A stretch of 7,921 nucleotides of DNA from an uncultured Ignavibacteria bacterium (lineage in GTDB: Bacteria > Bacteroidota > Ignavibacteria > Tepidaquicellales > Tepidaquicellaceae), in assembly GCA_937974175.1 (NCBI GenBank), contig CALJIG010000024.1, forward strand, positions 1 to 7,921. Direction: 5' to 3'. How positions within the stretch are numbered: position 1 is the stretch's first letter; each line of letters begins with the position of its first letter. A program made the translations under genes and the position numbers. Under the pieces are notes generated by a model, which saw nothing but the letters and a program-made list of their open reading frames with translations, was not told the origin of the DNA and searched no databases. This document shows positions 1 through 6,806 of the stretch, in pieces.

Positions 1-42
1 CTTTTAGATTATATCTTCGCTTTTCTCCAAACAAAATTATAT

Positions 43-80
43 AAAAAAGCCCGATCCCGCTATAGCGCGACCGGGCTTTC
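43..80 (-). terminator. Intrinsic terminator of the large T9SS cargo gene
   Basis: A near-perfect inverted repeat spans 46..79, centred on CGCTATAGCG (58..67), about 30 bases after the stop codon of the large gene. The outer arm is an unbroken 8-bp AAAGCCCG/CGGGCTTT stem. Read on the minus strand, the transcript would have a G-U wobble at 54/71 and one G-G mismatch at 57/68, and the hairpin is followed directly by a run of six T (48..43). Read on the plus strand the same positions give A-C and C-C mismatches and no clean T run. The hairpin is therefore built for minus-strand transcripts, although weak action on a convergent gene beyond the left edge cannot be excluded. The leftmost 40 bases hold no recognisable gene. 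Confidence 0.9.
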
Positions 81-110
81 TATTTGTTATAAACTGCTTT
101 AGTATACTTC

Positions 111-3100
111 TTACTTCACCAGTACCATCTTCATTGTCTTTACAAATGATTGCTTTCCACTCGTTGCATTTATCTGATAGAAATAAACTCCGCTTGCCAA
201 TGATGAAGCATTGAATTGAGTAGTGTAATATCCTGCTACCTGTACCTGATTTACAAGCTGGTGAACTTCCCTACCAGTCATATCATATATCTTAATCTGT
301 ACTTTGCTATCGAATGGTAAATCATAATTTATTTTCGTCGTTGGATTAAATGGATTAGGATAGTTTTGTGATATCTCATATTTATTTGGAATACCAATCT
401 CCACTTCTTCCGCAAGCTCATGATATTTAAAGTTTCCGTTGAAATCAATTTGCTTCAATCTGTAATTATATTTTCCTGTGTTCAGATTATTTTCTGTGAA
501 GATATAACTTCTTGCACTCGAAGATGTTCCTGCGCCCGGTACATTACCGACTTTGTTCCAGTTATTTACTGAGCTACTTTCTTTTCTTTCAATATCAAAT
601 CCTGCATTATTCTGCTCACTTATCGTTGACCATTTCAATATTACATTTCTCCTATCAATGTAAGATATGAATGAAGCAAGTTCGACAGGTAGTGGTGTAG
701 TTGCATCGGATAAAGCGAATGTTGAAAAAGATGTTAATCCATAAACCTTTATTGTATTGTTGGCTGTATCAAGCGCATATTGTCCTGCAGCAGTACCACT
801 GACTACAAATGTATTCCAGGTATTTCCACCATCTTCTGATTTGGATAATCGTATATCGTCTTCAGAATTAACTTCACCTAAAATTGCATCATCATAATTG
901 ATTGTAATATCATAAGAAAAATCTGAACCGCCTGTTGCTGTAATCAGCCAGTAACCGTTGCCTACAGGGAAGCCCAAGGAACCCGGAGGATTTGTTCCTG
1001 AGTAATATTTAAATTCAATATCGGATGGTACCGTACCTCCCGGACCCCAGTCTATGCTTCCTAAAGTCCTGCCCATAAAAGTATATGTTGTAGTGGTACT
1101 GTTTGCAGGAAGCCCGCTGGATGTAATATCAGGAGGATTTGCTATCGGTAAAAATTCATCAGAGCCAATATCCGTAACACCGGTGGGAATAGAAACAGAC
1201 CTTACTGTTGAACTTGTTCCGTAATCATTTAATACTTGTGGTGTAGTAACCGGAGTTCCTAATCCGGAGGCATACCAGCACTCAACATTAGCTGTATTTA
1301 TATTTAAGTTGCCCGTCGCAGTCGATGTAAACAAATTAGCTGAACTGACTCCCGTAGCGCTTACCGAGCTTGCATCCCCGCCTGAGTTTATTTTCCAGTT
1401 AGCATATGTCTGCTGAGTGAATGAACCGATTACACCTACCTGATTATTCGATGACGGAAAATACGCATTGTAGTTCGCAGATTTTGATGTCCAGTTTGTT
1501 GTATTTGTTATTCCTATACAATAATTATTTGCTCCTCCTGTTCTTTCATTAAAGAATATATTATTTCTTGCTGTATCATTAGATGTTGAATTTCTTAGAT
1601 AACAATAAGAGGTATTAGCTGTGTTTGAACAAACTCCGCTAATATAAATTGAATTATACAATGAAGTAACTCTCCCTGTCGAACTATTATTGATACCAAT
1701 TAACTGCGGCTCTAGTGTTGAAGCAGAAAGTGAAATCTGATTATTGATTATATTTAATACCGCTGTTGAGGAATTATTTATGCCAATGTTTACCGGAGCA
1801 CTTACTCCTGTTCCTGTTCCAACTGAAGTAATATTATAAATTCTGTTTCTGGAAATAGTTGATAACCCTGTAGTTGAATTAAATTGAATTCCTGAAGTAC
1901 CGTAAGCTGCGGTTCCGGTATTAGTATTCTGCAAGTTAAATATTGTATTGTCTTCAACAATCTGACCTGCTACTAAAGAACTTACTAAAATACCTTTTAT
2001 TGTACTTGTTAACGTTAAAGTACCCGTGTTATTTCCTTTAATATCTCTAATCAAATTATTCCTGATGATATTTACACCGCTGCTTACGTAAATACCAAAA
2101 TTTCCATCAGCGATACCACCATAATATGAACAATTCCCTATTGTATTATTCTCAATTCGAACAGTATCAGTTGAGCCTGAATTATTAATCCAACCGGAGT
2201 TATTGTTTGATGTTATACAAGTATCCCATGGATTTGCAAGTCCGCCGATTATATTTCCCGAAGTAGTACCAATATTTACTTTTCCGCCCCCGACAGTAAT
2301 TGCCGAAGTACTGCTACCTCCTATTGTACCAATGTTGGAAATAGTATTACCCTGAATATTAGAGGCGGCAGATGTTCCGACAAACAAATTTATTCCTATT
2401 AAAAAACCGCTTGTCGTGCCCCATAAAGTTCCGCTTCTGTCAGGTGCAGAGCCGCCGATGCTGTTGCCTGATATTGTAACATTATTTGATACGGCGCTTT
2501 GGAATTGAATTAATGATGCAGATGCTGAATAATTAATATCGTTATAGAACTTATTATTTGATACAATCCAGTTATCACCGTTTCCGGTTCCAGATACATT
2601 TATAACAGATGAATTTGCCAACATTCCGGTAAAGTTACAGTTCGTTATAGAGTTATCACTGTTTGTCTGCTCCCCTGAACCTGTCCCTGTTGAACCAAAA
2701 GCCAGATAATATCTTCCGGGATTAGTACCTGCTGATTGCTTAAACAAACAGTTATCAATTGAGATAGAATCATTTCCTGATGAATTTATTGTTGTAGAAA
2801 GTACAACAGAACTTGTATTAACACTTCCATTTGTAGAATTGCTTTCAATAATACAATTTCTTACAGAATCCCGTCTCGCGTCATTCACAAATCTGAATAC
2901 TGAACCAGTCTGAAATGCGTTAGAATTATTGTTAATAAATCTGAAGTATTGTCCGGTATTTGTTGCTGAATCTGCTCCGTTAAAACTAACTCTATCTGCA
3001 CCGGCTAAGTCAATCATTGGATTGAATGCCTGGACAGTTGTACCCTGTATAATACGAGTTGTTACAGAACCGCTTGGTCTTATTTGAAGCGTATAAGGAG

Positions 3101-6100
3101 CTGAAAATTCATTCAACTTTACTGTACCTGTTTCCACTAAATTTGAAAGTACACTTACATAAATATTACCGTCTACTACAGAAGTATTTATCGCATTAAA
3201 TAGACCTGATGCGCCGGTTAAGTTTGGATAAGTTCCGCCTGTACCGACTGTCATTACTCCGCTCATTGTATAAGAAATATTAAATAAATAACTTGCTGTT
3301 GATGTACCGAACGGCGAAGTTAAATTATTAATTGAAGGAGAAACTGTAGCGATACCGCCTGATTGATTTGTAACAAAATTTTCAATAGCAGTTACAGTAG
3401 ATAAATCCTGTGCTGCAACAAACCATCCTATCTGATTACCGGCTGAAACGGAGCCGCCATTGAACAAAGCAAAGTTCATTGTGAAGTCATAATCTTCGCC
3501 GGTGTTTCCGGAAGCTGAAGTATATCTCCAACCTGCAGCGCCGCCTGAATTATTTCCCCCGCTGAAACATGTCGTGAAATTATCAGGGTCAATACCTATT
3601 CTTCTATAATATATTCTTGGAGCATTTGCGCCTGAACCCAAAGTGCCATTATCACTAATTTTTACAAAACCTGTAAGTGTTCTGGAACCTGCCGGAACAA
3701 TATTTGGTAATGGTAAATTGGAATTGAAAGTAATTACAGGTGCTACAAAATCCATATTTCCCGGTGTTGGTAAAAAATTTGATTCATCTGCGCCAATATC
3801 AGGTTTTTGACCTGCAGTTGCCGGTCTTGTTGCACCATCAAAATCAACTAATATTGATGAGATTATTTTACCTGCTCGAGATTGCGGATTAGGATCTTGT
3901 AAGTGTAAATCCGGAGTAGATGCTGAGGGATTGATAAACAAAGGATCTATTGAAAAAGAATTTATATCGTATGACGGATTGGTAGTTCTCCACGCTATCA
4001 ACGTAGAATAATCTGTACCTAAAGCAGTATTTCTTGCAAAACATCCGTTTACACCCGGCGTATAATTGTTATTATAATTAAGTGATAAATTTAAGTTGGT
4101 GCTATTAAAAATAATTCCATATCCTAAATTACCTGCTCCGGTAAAAGTTCTTGCATTATAAAAAATATTATTTTCAATAAACCATGACGAAGTAGATGTT
4201 TCTCTTATTAGGCATGAAGTTCTCGCAGTATTTGAAGAAGATGCTCCGCTGATATAAATAGAATTAAACCAGATATTGAAAGGAACCGTAGACGATGTTT
4301 TTTCATCTATACCGTAAATTATCTGATCTGCAGTAATTGAAGAACCTAGTGAAATCATATTATTTGCTATCGTGTATCCCTGGGGTCCACCATTAGCTAA
4401 ATAAATACCTGTGTGTTGAGCAGCAGAGCTGGAAGAAGCTATTGATGTACCATACAATAAATTTCGTGCTATCATATTTATTAGGGAACCTGCGCCGCTG
4501 ATAAATATGCAATGTAATGTATTGGCGGCAGTTGAATGAACACAACTCAGATTAAAAATCTGATTATCTGAAATATTATATAGAACTGAACTACCTGTCT
4601 GAGCAATTCCCTGAATGGCCGGTAAAGTAAAAGATGTTGCTCCGCTTGTAGTTACTATATCACGAACTATGTTTCTTCTTATATTAAGCGATTGCTGTGT
4701 AACTGACCCGCTACTTAATATTCCGGTTGTTACAGATGTGGAACCTGTAGTAAGAGATTGAAATACATTTACGTCTCTGATAATGTTAGAGTCAATCGAT
4801 ACTGCCCCGGCTGAACTGCCAACTGAAGCACAGGAAATGCCCGTAGTTGCAGATGTTGTTCCGGTGTATCTTACAGTTGAAGTACCGGATGTCATATTTC
4901 TAACAGTATTGTTTGCAATACGAACGTTTCCTGTCCATCCCAACGCCACATTGATACCGGTCATAATTCTACCTCCTGTTGCAGAAGCAAGAGTATCAGA
5001 ACTATAAATACTGTTTGTCTGAGTATTAGAACCTATTATGTTATTAGCTAAAGTTAAACTAAAACCTGAGCCGCCTGCTGCAACATTAACTCCTGTGAAT
5101 CCTGTTCCGATATCAGCGGCTGAACCTTTACAAGTAACAGAACCAATTGAGTTCCCCTGGATTGAAACGTTTCCGGATGTCGTTTGAGAACAAATTGGTA
5201 CAACGATACCAAGGTTTATTGTTGAAATAACTGTAATAGAATTATTCGAAACTCCGTCTCCGATTATATTTGAATCAATACTTGAAGAGCCGGCAGTTAT
5301 AAAAATGGAGCACCACATTCCATTATTTGTACTAGCCCCGCTTGATGTATTTATGAGAAAATTCCGGAATATATTATTAGAAATTCTGTTTGAACCGCCT
5401 GTGGAGAATGCGCAGTTAACTCCAACATACTTCCAGTCAACTGATCCCGTAATTGTATAAACACCTGTACCGGAATTTGAGGCATAACCAAATGTATTTC
5501 CTGATATGATATATCCGCTTCCGCTACCTATTGAAATTGTTGAGTGAGTAATAGGATTTGCTGCTGTTCTTGAAGCGGTTTGGTAAAATTTATTGTTTGT
5601 AATTGTCCAGGCTGAGTTTCCTGTATTTGTCAGCTGTATGCCATATGAAATTGAAACTGTTGAGAAAAAATCAAAAAGATTGCACCCAGTAATTGTGTTA
5701 AATTCATTTACTATTGAACCACTAGCCCCTGATGAATAAACTGCACAAAAAGGGAGATTCGAACCCACAGGTCCTATATCACAATTACTTATTGTATTGT
5801 TATCGTTACCTGTAATGCTTCCACGCTCGAACTGAATTGTTCCTAATGTATTTGATCTTGATGAACCTCTTATAGAAGTGTTAGTTACAATGTTATTAGA
5901 AGCATCATTAAAAAATCTTAACGTAGTAGCTAGAGTACCTGTACTTGAGTTTGAAATAGTTAAACTATTACCACCCGTATTCAGACCATTAATTGTAATA
6001 GTATCTGCGCCGTTAAACACGATAAAGTTACCGTTAACATTGCCCTGAATAGTTCTGGCTGCCCCTCCTGTAGGGGAGATTGTAATTCTATTATAACTTG

Positions 6101-6329
6101 CGCTGCCGGTACCATTTGCATTTATTACGCAAGAGTCAGTTTCTGTTGTATTCCCTGAAATAGAAATAATAATTGCGCCTGTATGTGTCCCTGCATTAAT
6201 AGCATTGAAGGCTGCTTTGAGCGTTGTGTAATTTACAGAGTTTGGAGATACATTAACTTGTGCTTTAGCTCCGTTAGTAATTAATACTATTGCAGCTATG
6301 GCACAGATAAGTGGGATAATTTTTGACAT
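111..6329 (-). CDS. Giant secreted beta-helix protein with duplicated modules and a T9SS type A sorting tail
   Basis: This 2072-residue protein is predicted to be exported by Sec and then carried across the outer membrane by T9SS. Residues 1-23 form a signal peptide with a hydrophobic core (about 4-18) and a cleavage site after AKA. Residues 34-850 are beta-helix module 1, ending in DIGADES. Residues 858-1018 are an Ig-like linker of a kind seen in large Bacteroidota surface proteins (PRIYYRR, GWFVAAQDLS). Residues 1024-1726 are module 2, ending in DIGSDEF. Residues 1727-1880 form another linker with one Asp-box (SEDGGNTW, 1831-1838). Residues 1880-1975 resemble an FnIII-like segment. Residues 1983-2072 are the sorting domain, with NYPNPFNP at 1989-1996 and ASGVYFYQ near the end. 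Composition is rich in S, T, N and G. Mature cysteines number 23. The ATG at 6327..6329 is chosen because the signal peptide starts there; no Shine-Dalgarno is visible, which is common in this group. No catalytic site is recognisable, so adhesion or a surface-structural role is only a guess. A lyase-type beta-helix cannot be excluded. Confidence 0.93.
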   Translation of the reverse strand: MSKIIPLICAIAAIVLITNGAKAQVNVSPNSVNYTTLKAAFNAINAGTHTGAIIISISGNTTETDSCVINANGTGSASYNRITISPTGGAARTIQGNVNGNFIVFNGADTITINGLNTGGNSLTISNSSTGTLATTLRFFNDASNNIVTNTSIRGSSRSNTLGTIQFERGSITGNDNNTISNCDIGPVGSNLPFCAVYSSGASGSIVNEFNTITGCNLFDFFSTVSISYGIQLTNTGNSAWTITNNKFYQTASRTAANPITHSTISIGSGSGYIISGNTFGYASNSGTGVYTITGSVDWKYVGVNCAFSTGGSNRISNNIFRNFLINTSSGASTNNGMWCSIFITAGSSSIDSNIIGDGVSNNSITVISTINLGIVVPICSQTTSGNVSIQGNSIGSVTCKGSAADIGTGFTGVNVAAGGSGFSLTLANNIIGSNTQTNSIYSSDTLASATGGRIMTGINVALGWTGNVRIANNTVRNMTSGTSTVRYTGTTSATTGISCASVGSSAGAVSIDSNIIRDVNVFQSLTTGSTSVTTGILSSGSVTQQSLNIRRNIVRDIVTTSGATSFTLPAIQGIAQTGSSVLYNISDNQIFNLSCVHSTAANTLHCIFISGAGSLINMIARNLLYGTSIASSSSAAQHTGIYLANGGPQGYTIANNMISLGSSITADQIIYGIDEKTSSTVPFNIWFNSIYISGASSSNTARTSCLIRETSTSSWFIENNIFYNARTFTGAGNLGYGIIFNSTNLNLSLNYNNNYTPGVNGCFARNTALGTDYSTLIAWRTTNPSYDINSFSIDPLFINPSASTPDLHLQDPNPQSRAGKIISSILVDFDGATRPATAGQKPDIGADESNFLPTPGNMDFVAPVITFNSNLPLPNIVPAGSRTLTGFVKISDNGTLGSGANAPRIYYRRIGIDPDNFTTCFSGGNNSGGAAGWRYTSASGNTGEDYDFTMNFALFNGGSVSAGNQIGWFVAAQDLSTVTAIENFVTNQSGGIATVSPSINNLTSPFGTSTASYLFNISYTMSGVMTVGTGGTYPNLTGASGLFNAINTSVVDGNIYVSVLSNLVETGTVKLNEFSAPYTLQIRPSGSVTTRIIQGTTVQAFNPMIDLAGADRVSFNGADSATNTGQYFRFINNNSNAFQTGSVFRFVNDARRDSVRNCIIESNSTNGSVNTSSVVLSTTINSSGNDSISIDNCLFKQSAGTNPGRYYLAFGSTGTGSGEQTNSDNSITNCNFTGMLANSSVINVSGTGNGDNWIVSNNKFYNDINYSASASLIQFQSAVSNNVTISGNSIGGSAPDRSGTLWGTTSGFLIGINLFVGTSAASNIQGNTISNIGTIGGSSTSAITVGGGKVNIGTTSGNIIGGLANPWDTCITSNNNSGWINNSGSTDTVRIENNTIGNCSYYGGIADGNFGIYVSSGVNIIRNNLIRDIKGNNTGTLTLTSTIKGILVSSLVAGQIVEDNTIFNLQNTNTGTAAYGTSGIQFNSTTGLSTISRNRIYNITSVGTGTGVSAPVNIGINNSSTAVLNIINNQISLSASTLEPQLIGINNSSTGRVTSLYNSIYISGVCSNTANTSYCYLRNSTSNDTARNNIFFNERTGGANNYCIGITNTTNWTSKSANYNAYFPSSNNQVGVIGSFTQQTYANWKINSGGDASSVSATGVSSANLFTSTATGNLNINTANVECWYASGLGTPVTTPQVLNDYGTSSTVRSVSIPTGVTDIGSDEFLPIANPPDITSSGLPANSTTTTYTFMGRTLGSIDWGPGGTVPSDIEFKYYSGTNPPGSLGFPVGNGYWLITATGGSDFSYDITINYDDAILGEVNSEDDIRLSKSEDGGNTWNTFVVSGTAAGQYALDTANNTIKVYGLTSFSTFALSDATTPLPVELASFISYIDRRNVILKWSTISEQNNAGFDIERKESSSVNNWNKVGNVPGAGTSSSARSYIFTENNLNTGKYNYRLKQIDFNGNFKYHELAEEVEIGIPNKYEISQNYPNPFNPTTKINYDLPFDSKVQIKIYDMTGREVHQLVNQVQVAGYYTTQFNASSLASGVYFYQINATSGKQSFVKTMKMVLVK
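1152..3260 (-). repeat. Beta-helix module 2 of the large protein (residues 1024-1726)
   Basis: This is the second homologous module. It opens with GVMTVGTGGTYPNL and GLFNAIN (1024-1048), followed by LAGADRVSFNGAD (1108-1120) and FRFVNDARRD (1145-1154), and closes with DIGSDEF (1720-1726). The N-x-[hydrophobic] motif occurs 11 times, with asparagines at 1259, 1289, 1328, 1359, 1395, 1425, 1461, 1495, 1530, 1559 and 1590. The offset to module 1 is about 1000-1015 residues at the start (NNKFY at 245 and 1258) but only 870 near the end (NSIYISG at 689 and 1559). Module 1 is therefore longer by about three units. Cysteines 183, 216 and 706 of module 1 align with 1194, 1231 and 1576 here. Confidence 0.8.
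3780..6230 (-). repeat. Beta-helix module 1 of the large protein (residues 34-850)
   Basis: This is the first of two homologous modules. It opens with YTTLKAAFNAINAG (34-47), passes through FNGADTITINGL (105-116) and LRFFNDASNN (137-146), and ends with DPLFIN and DIGADES (795-850). Between residues 246 and 723 a motif of the form N-x-[hydrophobic], often preceded by I-x-N or I-x-G, occurs 14 times. The asparagines are at 246, 278, 319, 354, 393, 430, 474, 515, 553, 589, 623, 657, 689 and 721, so the spacing is 32 to 44 residues. This fits a right-handed parallel beta-helix with an asparagine ladder, one motif per roughly one and a half to two coils. The fold is inferred from the pattern and not from a search. 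Confidence 0.8.
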
Positions 6330-6360
6330 AGGGGTATATTATTTTTTAAAACTAATTTAC

Positions 6361-6389
6361 AAAATACTCACAATTACCTGCTAATGCAA
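6361..6389 (-). promoter_or_regulatory. Candidate proximal promoter of the large gene
   Basis: On the minus strand TTGCAT (6389..6384) is followed after 17 bases by TATTTTG (6366..6360). The hexamers match the sigma-70 consensus at 3 and 4 of 6 positions. The TTG plus TATTTTG arrangement is also one base short of the Bacteroidota -33/-7 pattern TTG/TAnnTTTG. A start point near 6353 would leave a leader of about 25 bases before the ATG at 6329, a normal distance. The call is from pattern only, and AT-rich sequence produces such matches often. Confidence 0.35.
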
Positions 6390-6489
6390 AAAGAAATTTG
6401 GTCAAAAACACGCTGAATTTTGAGAAAGCATTCGTGTATTTTATTGATAATCAAGAAACTTATTTGTTTTTTCAACACGCTGTGTGCAA

Positions 6490-6517
6490 ACTATACAAAC
6501 CAAGAAAATTCTTGCAA
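6490..6517 (-). promoter_or_regulatory. Candidate distal promoter of the large gene
   Basis: On the minus strand TTGCAA (6517..6512) is followed after 16 bases by TATAGT (6495..6490), which matches the -10 consensus at 5 of 6 positions, and then by TTG. The -35-like hexamer lies inside copy 1 of the 23-base direct repeat. A start near 6483 would give a leader of about 150 bases on the mRNA of the large gene. This is weak, pattern-only evidence. The proximal site is an alternative or may act together with it. Confidence 0.3.
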
Positions 6518-6530
6518 AATCTAATAATGA
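6508..6530. repeat. Intergenic direct repeat, copy 1
   Basis: This 23-base stretch matches 6611..6633 at 20 of 23 positions without gaps. Its core is TGCAAAATCT, and it ends in TAATGA. Both copies are preceded by GAAAATT (6504..6510 here). It overlaps the -35-like hexamer of the distal promoter candidate. The match is much better than expected by chance in a 477-base gap. It could be a paired regulator-binding site or the trace of a local duplication. Confidence 0.6.
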
Positions 6531-6610
6531 ATGCATTAAAAGGATCGGTGATTTTTGAATTGTTGTAAGGGATGCATGAAATTGAGAAAATGAACTATGG
6601 TATGAAAATT

Positions 6611-6633
6611 ATTCGTGCAAAATCTCGTAATGA
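6611..6633. repeat. Intergenic direct repeat, copy 2
   Basis: This is the second copy of the 23-base repeat, exactly 103 bases from the first. It differs at three positions (6615, 6626 and 6627). The preceding GAAAATT is at 6604..6610. As in copy 1, the minus strand reads a TTTTGCA element and then ATAGTT a short distance downstream (6592..6597), although the spacing is less promoter-like here. Confidence 0.6.
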
Positions 6634-6721
6634 CTATATAAAGAAATTTTAAATCCTGACAAATTTAAAAAACCGATGAATGTCTTTTTTAAGAAATGAA
6701 TGATTTGACTTCTCGAACAAG

Positions 6722-6740
6722 TGATAATTTAGAATTATCA
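6722..6740. repeat. AT-rich inverted repeat
   Basis: TGATAATT and AATTATCA form a perfect 8-bp inverted repeat around a 3-base centre (TAG). It lies 66 bases after the stop of the 312-residue gene. It lacks a GC-rich stem and a T tract on either strand, so it is not a convincing intrinsic terminator. A protein-binding dyad is an equally good reading. Confidence 0.4.
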
Positions 6741-6770
6741 TTTAAACATAAAAGTAAATGTATCTCTGTG

Positions 6771-6785
6771 CAATTATTATAATTG
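6771..6785. repeat. Short AT-rich inverted repeat after the 312-residue gene
   Basis: CAATTA and TAATTG form a perfect 6-bp inverted repeat around TTA, starting 21 bases after the stop codon of the 312-residue gene. The position suits a 3'-end hairpin, but the stem is weak and no T run follows. It may be chance in such AT-rich sequence. Confidence 0.25.
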
Positions 6786-6806
6786 TTCTATAACTCCATA
6801 TTTATG

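Larger units (their letters stand above)
6330..6806. other. 477-base AT-rich intergenic region
   Basis: This gap separates the 312-residue gene from the large gene. It is strongly AT-rich and holds no gene I can support. It contains a 23-base direct repeat in two copies (6508..6530 and 6611..6633), four copies of TGCAAA (6385, 6485, 6513, 6616), two promoter-like sites for the large gene, and three A/T-rich inverted repeats (6665..6692, 6722..6740, 6771..6785). No GC-rich hairpin with a T tract follows the 312-residue gene, so where its transcript ends is unclear. Transcription could read through into the large gene, or end at one of the weak AT hairpins or by Rho. Confidence 0.7.

Noticed and set aside
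32..39. TAATTTTG on the minus strand, matching the Bacteroidota -7 pattern TAnnTTTG
   Set aside because: No TTG lies at the matching -33 distance, which falls within the terminator hairpin, and no gene start is visible before the window ends.
3..44. Possible end of a convergent plus-strand gene at the left edge
   Set aside because: A frame from base 3 stays open to TAA at 42..44, just before the terminator, but only 13 codons are visible and another frame is also open, so no coding claim can be made.
4783..5007. 74-codon plus-strand open frame inside the large gene
   Set aside because: It lies wholly antisense to the beta-helix coding region, whose reading frame is strongly supported by signal peptide, repeats and sorting tail. 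Its valine- and proline-rich product mirrors the complementary codons and resembles nothing known.
1152..6230. Periodic repeats as a CRISPR-like or DNA tandem repeat array
   Set aside because: The roughly 105-base periodicity exists only at protein level. The DNA units are too diverged to be a DNA repeat array, and the reading frame runs unbroken through them.
6441..6536. 31-codon minus-strand open frame starting at ATG 6536
   Set aside because: It is short, has no ribosome binding site and no recognisable product, and overlaps the distal promoter candidate. Short open frames like this are expected by chance.
6330..6806. Gap as a MITE or insertion-sequence remnant
   Set aside because: I looked for terminal inverted repeats with flanking target duplications. 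The best pairing shares only about six bases (ATTTAC near both ends), and no transposase fragment is recognisable.
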